Numbered from the stretch's first letter, positions 42,192 to 51,284 are shown. The stretch is 64,000 nt of DNA from JAEUIE01 sp047602475 (GCA_047602475.1 JASGHE010000006.1:744001-808000), one strand, 5' to 3'. Program-made: numbers and translations. Notes: generated by a model not told the origin, from the sequence alone.

Positions 42192-44051
42192 ATGACAGAC
42201 AAGAATGACCTCTTCGCCCAATATCAGATTCTCGAGGATCTGGGCGACTTCCCCAGCTATAGCCTGTTCAAGGTCAAGGCCCCGAACGGCACGATCAAGC
42301 TCTGGAAGAAGGTCGATCTTCAGTTTAACGCCGCCAGCATCGAAACCCGCCTGTTACCGGTCATCGAAAAAGTCTCCCACCCCTATCTGAACGCTGTCAG
42401 CGGCAGTTTCCTCTTTCAGGATAAAGGCCTGCTCTTCGTCGAAAGCGAGTTCCCCGCCAAAACTCTCCGCCATCGGCTGGATGAGATTCGCGCCAACGCC
42501 GGCGGACAGAACGTCGGCATCCCCATCTCTGAACTCTTTAGCTACATGACGCAGGCGGCGGAAGCGATCGATTACCTCAATGCCTCGCAACATGTGTATC
42601 AGGGCAAGAAGATCGCCATCTATCACCGGGCCTTGTCCCCCGATTCATTGCATCTCTTTGAAGAGAAAGGCAAGATCGTCTGCAAGGTAGGCGACTTTGG
42701 CCTCGCCAAACCGATCACCGATTCCAACGAAGCTGCCCGGCACTCGCTGGGTCTGACCAATTACGACTATGCTCCTCCCGAGTTTGATGAAGGACTGACC
42801 ACCAACACCAGCGATCAATACTCCCTGGCTACCACCTATCACGAACTTCGCACTGGCAGGCTGCCTTTTACCGGGTCGCTTCTCCAGAAGCTACAGGCTC
42901 AACTGTCGGGCAATCCTGATCTCAGCCTGTTGGAACCCAACGAACGGCCCGTTGTCGCCCGTGCCCTGAATCGGGATCCGCAATCGCGATTCCCCTCCTG
43001 CCGCGAGTTCATGAAGCAGTTGCAACTGGCGCTCGGCGGTGTGGTGACGGTTCAGATTCCTGCGCCAGGCGGAGCCAGTGCGCGAGCGGGAACAGCCTCG
43101 GCAGAACCAGTAGGCCCTTCCGGGTCGCTCTTTGGCGGTGCCAACAGCGGCTGGGCTCTCAATGCTCGTCCCGTGGGACGTTCAGGCGGGGCGCTCTTCA
43201 ACGTGCAGGCCAAGGGGCCGATCAACACTCCCGCCAAGCCGGAAGGCTTCACGCTGGGTACACCGGCCCCCGCTGCTCCGCCGCCTACACCCGTAGCAAC
43301 ACCCAAAGCACCGGAGATACGGCCGGCTCCCGCTCGTGTGCTCACGCCGGCCCAGGCCGAGGGCTGGAGCATGGAGACTGCCCAGGATAAAGGCGTCACC
43401 ACGCCCCCACCGGCCACGCCGGGCAAAGCGGCAGCAGAAGCCAAGCCGGCAGGAAGTTCCAATCCCGATATTCGCATCACTCCGCCCCCGCCCCAACCGC
43501 CCGCTCGTGCTGAGTCCATCAGCTCCAAGGCTCGGGAAACGCTGGAACTCATCAAGCGCAAGCAGGGTGGCCCCTCGCAGCCTGCCGTGCCTCCTCCTCA
43601 GATGGATAAGCAGGTGCCCGGTTCGAAGTTTTTGAACGCTGGGTCCACCGCGGGAATGCCTGCTCTTCCCCCGGCCCGGGTGCCTCCGCCCCGTGCTGTC
43701 AGCAAGCCCCCCGGCGCGCTTGGGGAAACGCCTGCTGCTCCGCGCCCTCCCAACATTCCCACACCTCGCCGCGCCTCCACTCCCAGCATGGGGTTGCCGC
43801 TGCCTTCCCGACACATGGCAGCGCAAAACGTGGCGGCACGCTCGCCTTCGCCCGCTGCCCCGGTTCGTCGAGCTTCCGGTGGCTTGCCCGAACAGCCCAC
43901 ACGAGGGTCCTCCGCTGATCCCTTTGAAGCGATCCGCAACAACCTTCCTGCCAGCCGAGGCGAGCGACCCTCGTGGGTCACCCTGCTCATGGTCTCCATC
44001 GCCGCCTTCTGCATCGGCATGCTCATCCTGGCCTACCTGACCAGGAAGTGA
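42192..44051 (+). CDS. Tail-anchored pseudokinase with Pro/Ala-rich linker
   Basis: 619 residues from ATG 42192. Residues 10-285 have a Hanks kinase fold, but key positions are lost. The glycine loop is LGDFPSYSLF, and the catalytic loop HRDxKxxN reads HRALSPDS (Asp147 to Ala, Lys to Ser, Asn to Ser). DFG (168-170), PPEF, SDQYSLATTYHEL and ALNRDPQSRFPS are retained. It therefore probably binds partners or nucleotide without phosphotransfer. A Pro/Ala/Gly-rich disordered region (about 290-590) precedes a C-terminal helix (WVTLLMVSIAAFCIGMLILA), so the pseudokinase faces the cytoplasm on a tail anchor. No obvious Shine-Dalgarno; an ATG at 42171 is the alternative start. Confidence 0.82.
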   Translation: MTDKNDLFAQYQILEDLGDFPSYSLFKVKAPNGTIKLWKKVDLQFNAASIETRLLPVIEKVSHPYLNAVSGSFLFQDKGLLFVESEFPAKTLRHRLDEIRANAGGQNVGIPISELFSYMTQAAEAIDYLNASQHVYQGKKIAIYHRALSPDSLHLFEEKGKIVCKVGDFGLAKPITDSNEAARHSLGLTNYDYAPPEFDEGLTTNTSDQYSLATTYHELRTGRLPFTGSLLQKLQAQLSGNPDLSLLEPNERPVVARALNRDPQSRFPSCREFMKQLQLALGGVVTVQIPAPGGASARAGTASAEPVGPSGSLFGGANSGWALNARPVGRSGGALFNVQAKGPINTPAKPEGFTLGTPAPAAPPPTPVATPKAPEIRPAPARVLTPAQAEGWSMETAQDKGVTTPPPATPGKAAAEAKPAGSSNPDIRITPPPPQPPARAESISSKARETLELIKRKQGGPSQPAVPPPQMDKQVPGSKFLNAGSTAGMPALPPARVPPPRAVSKPPGALGETPAAPRPPNIPTPRRASTPSMGLPLPSRHMAAQNVAARSPSPAAPVRRASGGLPEQPTRGSSADPFEAIRNNLPASRGERPSWVTLLMVSIAAFCIGMLILAYLTRK

Positions 44052-44103
44052 CATCACCAGCGTGGGAACCGCGTGGAAGAACGGCCAATCACCCTTAGCA
44101 CCG

Positions 44104-44150
44104 TGCCACACTCCGATGTGTACTCACATCGGGGTGTGGTTGCAATCGCT
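44104..44150. repeat. Family E partial copy
   Basis: GTGCCACACTCCGATGTGTA followed by CTCACATCGGGGTGTGGTTGC. Only the middle hairpin of family E is present, directly followed by family F half copy at 44178. Confidence 0.75.
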
Positions 44151-44174
44151 TGCATCTACTGCAATCGTTTGCAT

Positions 44175-45257
44175 CTACTCAGGGGGCTGACGCCCCCCGC
44201 TCGCATAATGACGAGCGTCCTTCGCCCCCTCTTCCAGCATCACTGCTTCCACCTCTCGATGCCTCTGACAATACTTCGCCGTTTCCTCAACACCCATAAT
44301 ATAAAACGCTGTCGAAAGCGCATCAGCCACCGCAGCGGTGGAAGCAATAGCCGTAGCAGAAGCGGTACCCACCGCAGGCCAGCCAGTACGTGGATCGAGG
44401 ATGTGCCCCAGCTTTCTGCCTTCATGCACCAGATGCTTGAACGTCGCCGCTGAAGTCGCCATCGCCTGATCTTGCAGGTAGACCGTGGCCAGGCGGGTAT
44501 CAGGTATCCACGGATGCTCAATAACGACCGACCAGCCCTTGGAATGGCCGGGCGGGTAACCGATGCCGATCACGCTGCTCTTGCCGCCATGCAGCAGAAC
44601 CGGTTGATCAGGACAGCGATGATGGAAGAAAGCTGCGACACAATCGAGAGCATAGCCTTTACCGATACTCCCCAGGTTGATCGACAATCCTGGCACGGCG
44701 TACTTCACCCGTGGGGGAGGGGACTCTAGTTGCAGATGCTTCCACCCGCACCGGGCAAGTGCCGCCAGACGCTCGGCATCACTAGGCACCCGCTTAGGCC
44801 CACGCACAAACCCCCACGCCTCCACCAGCGCCCCGGAAGTAATATCAAAGGCCCCGTTCGTCTCCCTGCTCAACTGATGGGACATCTCCAACAACTCAAA
44901 CAATGCCGGTGTCACAGTCACTGTTTCCGTCGACGCCCGACTGTTCAGGTCGCTCACTTCGCTGGTGGATCGATAAATGGTGAGCTGCTCTTCCAACTCA
45001 TCAATCAAATCGAGCGCTTCATGGATGATCGAAGTAGGCACGCCATGCCCGAAGGGCAGCACAATCTCAAACACCGTCCCCATCGCCGGTCGTGAGTACC
45101 GCACCAGCGTAATATCAGCATCAACTTCAGTTTGCGAGCGTGGAGCCGTCAGGCCCAAGTGAACGTCAGCGAGGCCAAGAACGTGCCCCGCCGTTTCAGC
45201 GAGCCGACGAGGATCAAGAAAGTCACGGCGATGCATGGGCATGATGGTAGACATCAC
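44175..45257 (-). CDS. apbE: FAD:protein FMN transferase (ApbE family)
   Basis: 360 residues. ApbE attaches FMN from FAD to Thr of partner proteins such as NqrB/C or RnfG, outside the inner membrane, using Mg2+. Family blocks are present: MGTVFEIVLP, the LGSIGKGYALD flavin-binding motif, LHGGKSSVIGIG and the metal/catalytic GHILDPRTGWP. ATSGxY reads ATSAAT. The N-terminus MHRRDFLDPRRL resembles a Tat-type start without a clear hydrophobic core; ATG 45239 (MPMHRRDF) may be the real start. The last residues (YASGGRQPPE) and stop derive from repeat F. No target flavoprotein is adjacent. Confidence 0.9.
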   Translation of the reverse strand: MMSTIMPMHRRDFLDPRRLAETAGHVLGLADVHLGLTAPRSQTEVDADITLVRYSRPAMGTVFEIVLPFGHGVPTSIIHEALDLIDELEEQLTIYRSTSEVSDLNSRASTETVTVTPALFELLEMSHQLSRETNGAFDITSGALVEAWGFVRGPKRVPSDAERLAALARCGWKHLQLESPPPRVKYAVPGLSINLGSIGKGYALDCVAAFFHHRCPDQPVLLHGGKSSVIGIGYPPGHSKGWSVVIEHPWIPDTRLATVYLQDQAMATSAATFKHLVHEGRKLGHILDPRTGWPAVGTASATAIASTAAVADALSTAFYIMGVEETAKYCQRHREVEAVMLEEGAKDARHYASGGRQPPE

Positions 45258-45348
45258 GCTCCGCGTGATGGTGCGGAGACAGGGCGTAGTGGGAATGTGT
45301 GCTTAACAATTGCAGGGCAGCCCCTCACGCGGAGCGTGAGGACTACCG
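45246..45348. repeat. REPIN-like inverted pair, family G, copy 2
   Basis: GGTAGACATCACGCTCCGCG ... CACGCGGAGCGTGAGGACTACC, two GTAG-headed hairpins inverted around about 55 bp. It lies between the DUF4912 stop and the apbE start. Confidence 0.87.
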
Positions 45349-46491
45349 TCATTCACTCGCTTCGTGAATCAACGGTTCGAGAGCCTTGGTGTTGCGTTCC
45401 ACCGCCAGAACGATGGTCCGTTCTTCGACGCCATCACCAGAGTAAGCAACCGCAGGAAGAATCTGTCGGCCATCGGGCAGGCTGAACCGCATGGTAAAGG
45501 TGCCATCGGGCCGAAGCTGAATCGGTTCGCCCTGAATCATCACCTTGGCGGAAGGTTCGGTGGCCCCGTAGACAATCAACTCTGCATCGAGCTTGAAGAA
45601 GAACTTGCGGGCCTTGCTGCCAAACGCTCCGGAACCCAGACTGGTCACCACTGAGGAACTCATCGGTCGGCGGAGCCGTTCTTCAAAGAGCTTACGGAGT
45701 TCCAGGCTGCTGGTGTTCTTGTCGTAACCGCCCGACAGAGCGTAAATCTTGTCGAGCTTCTGCTGCACATCAGCCCAGTTCTCGTCGATCTGATCGCTGC
45801 TGTTGGGGCGGGGCGTGTTGATGACGTTGGAGCGACACATCACATAGAAACGGCCCGACTTGGTGATGTAGCCAATATCGATACGGTAACTGCGGTTCGG
45901 CTTGTGGACATCGATGTACCAGTTGTTGCATCCCTGGTAGATTTCGATGTCCTTGACAATAGTCTCGGTGAAAGCGCTCGCTTCTTCGTGGGTGATATCG
46001 AGCACACGCAGGATCGCCTTCGCTCCATGCCATTCCTGTTCGAGCGAAGTCTCAGCCCGGCGAATCGAATGCTCGGTCACTTCCCAGTAAACATGCAACC
46101 AGAACGGATCACGCACCATGACGACGATGCGATCACGTCCATAGGTGCGGGGCAGGTCGGGCAGCTTGGAAGGAACTTGCTTGGGCCCATCAATCAGGAA
46201 CTTGCTCGATCCGACATTTCCGACTGCGATATCTTCCAGGGTCGTATCCCGCCGGGCTGCCTTCTGGCGTTCGACAGGTTTGGTTGAGGGCTTGGACGAC
46301 TTCTTGAGGAACTTGGCGATACGGTTCTTGCCCGGCTTGCTGGCTGCCTTTGCAACCGGCTTGCTGTGGGCCTTGGAAACCAACTTGCTGCGGACAGATT
46401 TCTTGGCGGCAGCGGCACGAGCGACCGGGTGCGGCTTGGCCGATTTGGCCGACGACGCTTGGGATCGCTGAGGAACTCGCTTACTGGTCAT
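45349..46491 (-). CDS. DUF4912 protein with a histone-H1-like basic tail
   Basis: 380 residues. Residues 1-80 are rich in Lys, Ala, Ser and Arg (AKKSVRSKLVSKAHSKPVAK, KNRIAKFLKKSSKPSTKP), like H1-type DNA-binding tails. The DUF4912 domain follows from about residue 110: LPRTYGRDRIVVMVRDPFWL then HVYWEV, and NNWYIDVHKPNRSYRIDIGY. The domain is found beside other regulatory domains, and its role is undefined. A C-terminal beta region (LIVYGATEPSAKVMIQGEPI) resembles an Ig-like fold. A nucleoid-associated or polysaccharide-binding role is possible; I cannot decide. Upstream, 46492-47182 has no gene. Confidence 0.82.
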   Translation of the reverse strand: MTSKRVPQRSQASSAKSAKPHPVARAAAAKKSVRSKLVSKAHSKPVAKAASKPGKNRIAKFLKKSSKPSTKPVERQKAARRDTTLEDIAVGNVGSSKFLIDGPKQVPSKLPDLPRTYGRDRIVVMVRDPFWLHVYWEVTEHSIRRAETSLEQEWHGAKAILRVLDITHEEASAFTETIVKDIEIYQGCNNWYIDVHKPNRSYRIDIGYITKSGRFYVMCRSNVINTPRPNSSDQIDENWADVQQKLDKIYALSGGYDKNTSSLELRKLFEERLRRPMSSSVVTSLGSGAFGSKARKFFFKLDAELIVYGATEPSAKVMIQGEPIQLRPDGTFTMRFSLPDGRQILPAVAYSGDGVEERTIVLAVERNTKALEPLIHEASE

Positions 46492-46796
46492 AGAGTGCGT
46501 ACCGCAGGTAGGGGTGGCTGGTGAAACGCAACATCTGAATCCTTCAGGCGTTACATCAATTCGTGGCTTGTCAAGCGTCTCGTTGACTTTTCTCCATCTT
46601 CTTGCTTGACTTAACTTTTATAACTGTTCCGCGCCTCAAAAGTCAATCCATTCCGCCTGAAAATGATGTATTCTCACCCGAATGGCCGGAACTTTCCGGC
46701 GGGCATTCCCCTGCAATCTTGCCCTCTTTTCTCCCTCTTGACGTCGAATGAACTTCCGACTGGATTGAGGCTTCATAGAACAGAGAGTTGCCATCA

Positions 46797-46832
46797 CGCT
46801 CTGGTTAGTAGTCATCACGCTCCGTCGTGATG
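46797..46832. repeat. Single REP hairpin (E/G type)
   Basis: CTGGTTAGTAGTCATCACGC then TCCGTCGTGATGACC, a GTAG-headed hairpin without an inverted partner nearby. It lies about 300 bp upstream of the DUF4912 gene. Confidence 0.8.
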
Positions 46833-46877
46833 ACCTGCCAGCGCCTGATCAAGACACCTTAAACATCGCCACTACAT

Positions 46878-47073
46878 GTTTGTCCCAACGGGACGACCTG
46901 TAACAGCCCAGGACTTCAGTCCTGGGTCAAGGATGTAAAGCATGCCTCTGGTCCTGAAGGGACTACCTAAGTCAACCACAAGGTAGTCCCTTCAGGACCA
47001 GGGGTGACGAAACTGACACCAACCCAGGACTGAAGTCCTAGGCTACAGCAGGTGATCCCGTTGGGATCAAACC
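46878..47073. repeat. Foldback repeat family H, copy 3
   Basis: Outer arms GTTTGTCCCAACGGGACGAC / GATCCCGTTGGGATCAAAC, middle arms CCCAGGACTTCAGTCCTGGG / CCCAGGACTGAAGTCCTAGG, inner arms TGGTCCTGAAGGGACTACC / GGTAGTCCCTTCAGGACCA. It fills most of the 690-bp gap before pheS, together with a REP hairpin at 47119-47150. Confidence 0.88.
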
Positions 47074-47118
47074 TTGCTATCATCGACTCAACCGTGCAAT
47101 GGGATGTTGTCATTGCAT

Positions 47119-47150
47119 GTCTCGTCATCACGACGGAGCGTGACGATAAC
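47119..47150. repeat. Single REP hairpin upstream of pheS
   Basis: CGTCATCACGACGGAGCGTG then ACGATAACC. The hairpin is 33 bp before the pheS ATG, oriented as in E copy 3 before galE. Confidence 0.72.
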
Positions 47151-47182
47151 CAACCAGACGCAACTCGAGACCCTCTTTCATA

Positions 47183-48202
47183 ATGAACCCCACCGAACTC
47201 CAAACCACCGCCCTCGCCGAACTTGCTGCCTGTGCCGATGAACCTGCGCTCAAAGCCTGGTCGCACAAGTACCAGGGCAAGACCGGCGTCCTTACCGATG
47301 CCATGAAGAAGCTCGGCACCCTCCCCGCAGCAGAACGACCAGCCTACGGCCAGGCCATCAACCAGGTCAAGCAGGCGCTCCTCGCCGCTGAGGCAGAGAA
47401 AGCCAAGGTATTGGCTGAAGCAGACCTCCAGCGCAGCCTGGCTACCGATGTCGTTGATGTCACGCTTCCCGGTCGGCCCTTGGTTCAAGGCCGATTGCAC
47501 CCCGCCACCCAGACGATGCGGCGAATCCTTTCCATCTTCGCTGACCTGGGCTTCCAGGTCTTCCAGAGCAGGGAAGTGGAGACCGACCAGAACAACTTCG
47601 AACTCCTCAACATGCCTGCTGAGCATCCTGCGCGGGATATGTGGGATACCTTCTTCACCAAAACGCCCGGCGTCATCCTGCGAACGCACACCTCGCCGGG
47701 CCAGATTCATGCCATGAAGAAGTACGCCCCGCAGCCGATCCGGGTCGTGCTGCCCGGCATGTGTTACCGTTACGAACAGATCAGCACCCGCAGCGAGATA
47801 CAATTCCAACAAGTGGAGGGCCTCGCCGTCGGCACCTCGATCACGATGGCTGATCTCAAAGGGACCATCCTCAGCTTCGTCCGCAGGCTCTTCGGTCAGG
47901 AACGCGAGATCCGCTTCCGTTCCAGCTACTTCCCGTTCACCGAGCCCAGCATCGAAGTCGATGTCAGTTGGCCCGTCGTCGATGAAGCCAGCGACCGCAT
48001 GACCAAAGGCACCGGCTGGCTCGAGATCATGGGGGCAGGCATGGTTCACCCCACGGTATTGCAGAACGGCGGCTACGACCCCAACCTCCACACCGGCTTC
48101 GCCTTCGGCCTCGGACCCCAACGCATCACGATGCTCCTGCACGGCATCGACGACATCCGCTACTTCTGGGGCAACGATCTGTCGTTCCTGGAACAGTTCT
48201 AG
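47183..48202 (+). CDS. pheS: Phenylalanyl-tRNA synthetase alpha subunit
   Basis: 339 residues, normal length. The alpha subunit carries the catalytic class II site for charging tRNA-Phe. The N-terminal coiled coil is followed by the catalytic core: motif 1 region HPATQTMRRILSIFADLGF, DNFELLNMPAEHPARDMWDTFF, the motif 2 loop CYRYEQISTRSEIQFQQVEG, FPFTEPSIEVDV, and the motif 3 FGLGPQRITMLLHGIDDIR. The ATG at 47183 is the only plausible start. pheT, often next, is not adjacent. A REP hairpin and an H foldback precede the gene. Confidence 0.96.
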   Translation: MNPTELQTTALAELAACADEPALKAWSHKYQGKTGVLTDAMKKLGTLPAAERPAYGQAINQVKQALLAAEAEKAKVLAEADLQRSLATDVVDVTLPGRPLVQGRLHPATQTMRRILSIFADLGFQVFQSREVETDQNNFELLNMPAEHPARDMWDTFFTKTPGVILRTHTSPGQIHAMKKYAPQPIRVVLPGMCYRYEQISTRSEIQFQQVEGLAVGTSITMADLKGTILSFVRRLFGQEREIRFRSSYFPFTEPSIEVDVSWPVVDEASDRMTKGTGWLEIMGAGMVHPTVLQNGGYDPNLHTGFAFGLGPQRITMLLHGIDDIRYFWGNDLSFLEQF

Positions 48203-48285
48203 GGTGATACCAGCCCGACGCGCCAGCGAGGGAAGCGATTGCTCGCTCCCTTGCTAGCGCCGTGGGCAGGTATTGATCTGCTACT

Positions 48286-49809
48286 ATGTCTTCCATGAAC
48301 AAGCGACGTCCGTGGTTCAAAACTGTACTGCTGCTGGCGATGACGTTGGGGATCGCTGTGTTATGGTTCGTTGATTCGTGGTTGACGCCGAAGCCCGAAA
48401 TATTTCATCTGAACGAGTTACTCAGTCTTCCGAAGAAATCATGGAATAACTATTACTTGTTGCACGATGTTAACCTGAATTATCTCTGCTTGTTGCCTCG
48501 CCCTGGAATAGCTGGCGAAGAAGATGGCCTGGTGATTAATCTAGATAACGATGTTCGTGAGAGAATGATCCAGAAGTTCCCGCATTTTGACCTATTCCCA
48601 AAACAATTGCAATGGAGCCAACCACGCGAGAAATCATTTCGAATGGTCTATTGCGATCAAGCTGGGCATTTGACTGTACAGGATGTCTTCTTTTTACAAT
48701 CCACAATTAAAATAGTGGAACTTGGCACTTATGAGCCTGAGCAGATACTTGATGTGCAAATCGCTAATGAAGGTGAAACGATTGTTGTCATCCGAGAGAT
48801 TCCTCTTTGGACTCTGGAGACCCTTCTCCCATTTGGGGGGATGTTTCCAAGTTCGATGGCTTCGCCCTTCAAAGTGTTCCTCGCCGAGACTTGGGATCTC
48901 GCCAGCCACAAGATCATCAGCAGGGCTACTTTTCCTTCCTCTCCTTCGCATCACTTCAAATTGAGTCCTGATGGCTGTTGGCTGGTGCAACGGGAAGGCA
49001 CTCTGACGTCCACCGATTTTCGCAGCCTGGATACTCAGCTTCGTTTCAAACAAGCCACTTTGGAAAGGCCAGTTTTACCTAGGGGCCTTATGGTGATGGA
49101 AACAAAGACCGGGATGATGAAACGAATATCAACTATCCCTGTCGAAGATGAATATTCAACATTTAACCTCCGAATCATGGGGCATAAGTGCTTCATTAAG
49201 TACGAACGTGTGGGCGGGGTTGTTGGTGGCGGGACACTCTTTGGAGGTCGCCTCAAGGACGAAGAGAAATATCGCTGTTATGACCTTTTCAGCGGTGAAA
49301 GCTTGCCTTGGAACTATTGCTCTGAATATCGAACAAATCGCGATATCCAGTATGCGCCCCTGAACTTGCCAAGCGGAAGTATTCAATCTTCTATTTTTCT
49401 GAGTGAATGGCCTGAATGGCTCAGAAAGTTATTGCTCTCAATAAAGATCGATATTGAAGAATACTATCCTCGTGGCGGAACGTGGATGGTTACATGTTAT
49501 GACGAACGTACAGGCAAAGAGACTGCTACATTATCAGCGTTCATTCCTGGCTGCAATGAATGGGAATTGAGACATACCTATGCATCGAATTACTTGTACC
49601 GATTGTTCACTTACCAAGACCAATTGTCCTTTTACCGCTGGAAAGTCCCCTTCACGATATATTCCCCCGGGTGGAGCCGTGCCGCAGGTCTGCTAGCCGC
49701 TCTCTGCATTCTGGTGTGTTATTGGTTGCTAATTAGCCGCAGACAAAAGAAGCAAGTTACCCCCCCAACACCCCATGCAGCATCACCGCCGCACTCACCG
49801 GCACCGTGA
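48286..49809 (+). CDS. Hypothetical membrane protein with predicted propeller-like domain
   Basis: 507 residues. The first helix (FKTVLLLAMTLGIAVLWFVDSW) and last helix (RAAGLLAALCILVCYWLLIS) bracket a domain of about 420 residues with recurring strand patterns (SFRMVYCDQAGHLTVQDVFF, HHFKLSPDGCWLVQREG). That suggests a WD40/PQQ-like propeller outside the membrane. No family recognised. GC is visibly lower than in pheS. The 3' end (Pro-rich TPPTPHAASPPHSPAP) overlaps the convergent gene at 49757 by 53 bp. Confidence 0.68.
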   Translation: MSSMNKRRPWFKTVLLLAMTLGIAVLWFVDSWLTPKPEIFHLNELLSLPKKSWNNYYLLHDVNLNYLCLLPRPGIAGEEDGLVINLDNDVRERMIQKFPHFDLFPKQLQWSQPREKSFRMVYCDQAGHLTVQDVFFLQSTIKIVELGTYEPEQILDVQIANEGETIVVIREIPLWTLETLLPFGGMFPSSMASPFKVFLAETWDLASHKIISRATFPSSPSHHFKLSPDGCWLVQREGTLTSTDFRSLDTQLRFKQATLERPVLPRGLMVMETKTGMMKRISTIPVEDEYSTFNLRIMGHKCFIKYERVGGVVGGGTLFGGRLKDEEKYRCYDLFSGESLPWNYCSEYRTNRDIQYAPLNLPSGSIQSSIFLSEWPEWLRKLLLSIKIDIEEYYPRGGTWMVTCYDERTGKETATLSAFIPGCNEWELRHTYASNYLYRLFTYQDQLSFYRWKVPFTIYSPGWSRAAGLLAALCILVCYWLLISRRQKKQVTPPTPHAASPPHSPAP

Positions 49810-50518
49810 AGTTGTCCCACCCATGGGGTGAAATCGCTTCGACCATAGTCAGAACTAAAGAGATGAGCAAAGCGCCGCCAACCAACTGCGGCCACAACAC
49901 CTTCCCTGACGAAGCATAACTCAAGAGAACAATCAAGAAGCACGACACCGCCACACACAAACTGCCCTCGATGCTGCGAACCGACGGCTTCATCCTGCTG
50001 GTCCATTGCACTTGATACCGATGCCTGCCCCAGCGAATGCCGACCGGCTCAGCCAGCCCATCGCTGATGCCGACGATCAAGGCAGCAGTGCGGCTCACTT
50101 GAATATCCATGAAGACCAGGTCGGCGACAAGTAGAGCGAGGATGCTCATCAGCCAGGATGTCCAGAAGAGCAGGCTTTCATGCGGAGTATCGCTAGGTCT
50201 GGTGTTGGCAGCAAAGGCCCAGGAGAACGGCTTGGTATCTCGAAACAGGCACGTCAAAGTGACCAGTGCCAGGATGCACATGCCGGTGACAATCGCACTG
50301 GCCCGAGCCATGCCGATCGGGAGCCAGCCAAACCAGAGAGCCACGCCTGCCAGGGCCAGGATGTGGTTGATCTTCCGAGCATCGCCGGGCCGCAGATGCC
50401 CTTGCAGGCGAAGGTAGCCGGTGTTGCACCAACTGAAGATGATCACCAGCAGGAAGACGACAATCCGCCAGTAGCTTGGTTCCCAGCCATCGAAGTAGCG
50501 TTCCCAATAGGAAGCCAT
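49757..50518 (-). CDS. CTP-dependent polyprenol/phytol-kinase-like membrane protein
   Basis: 253 residues from ATG 50518, which overlaps the previous gene's stop as TGATG. Six to eight hydrophobic helices. The conserved block GISDGLAEPVGIRWGRHRYQ followed by MKPSVRSIEGSLCV matches the dolichol/phytol kinase (SEC59/VTE5) and CdsA-like superfamily, where the Asp and Arg/Lys residues bind CTP. The substrate could be a polyprenol, phytol or another lipid alcohol. Translational coupling to a CDP-alcohol phosphotransferase-like gene suggests a lipid biosynthesis pair. Confidence 0.75.
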   Translation of the reverse strand: MASYWERYFDGWEPSYWRIVVFLLVIIFSWCNTGYLRLQGHLRPGDARKINHILALAGVALWFGWLPIGMARASAIVTGMCILALVTLTCLFRDTKPFSWAFAANTRPSDTPHESLLFWTSWLMSILALLVADLVFMDIQVSRTAALIVGISDGLAEPVGIRWGRHRYQVQWTSRMKPSVRSIEGSLCVAVSCFLIVLLSYASSGKVLWPQLVGGALLISLVLTMVEAISPHGWDNFTVPVSAAVMLHGVLGG

Positions 50519-51111
50519 CAGGAAGCCTCCTGCGATGGCGATATAGATCGTTGTCGCTGTAACAGATGCCAAAGCGTCGGCACATCAATGGGCGGTTCCT
50601 TGGCGATGCAGAGGATCAGCAATACTTCCAGGTAACCCACCGCACCGATGAGAAGAGTGATAGGCATGATCACGTCGGTATCAGTGCCCAGAAGGATCAG
50701 TGTGCAGACGATGCAGAGGATCACCGCCCAGGCCTTGTTCACATAAGTGTGCGTCGCTGAGCTTTGCTTAAACCGCTACAGGCTGATGGCCTGACACAGA
50801 ACTTCAACAACGATGAAGCCCACAAAGTACCAGCCGTAAGTGTGGATGACATCAGGCCGACGGAGGTAGAAGGCAACGATCATGCCCAGGTAGAAGACAA
50901 CGTCAGCGATGACATCGAGCCGCCGTAGTTGAGGAGTAGCAACTCCCCAGCGTCGGGCCAGGATCCCATCGAAGAGATCAGTCAGGAAAGCGATGACGCA
51001 GATGAGTGCCAACGTCCAGCCGGGCAAACTGGTCGAAGCAATGGCGACGAGTACCGGGGCCAGCACGAATCTGGAAAGAGTCAATGCCAGCGGAAGATGG
51101 CGGTAGAACAC
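50518..51111 (-). pseudogene. CDP-alcohol phosphotransferase, in-frame TAG
   Basis: The N-terminal part has the family motif DLFDGILARRWGVATPQLRR followed by LDVIAD. The Asp residues and A-R are kept, but the second Gly of D-x2-D-G-x2-A-R-x8-G-x3-D-x3-D is Leu. The frame stops at TAG 50778-50776 after EVLCQAISL, then continues open (RFKQSSATHTYVNKAWAVI... with two more helices) to a TGA at 50518 that overlaps the next gene's ATG. A Trp codon TGG changed to TAG would explain it. Intact, it would be about 197 residues, the usual size. The start is uncertain: GTG at 51111 is preferred to 51219. Confidence 0.72.
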
Positions 51112-51284
51112 GAGAAAAGTGGCACCCCAGTTTATGGAAGGCAATCGATAACATACCCAGCAAGGAGAGAGTATGTTGCAGACCATTGGTTCTCGATTGA
51201 TCGAATTCGTTGAAACCAACAGGTACTATGGCCCGTCTAGTTCTTACAAGATTCTCTGTACCTATCACGATTGAGGTTATGTCG

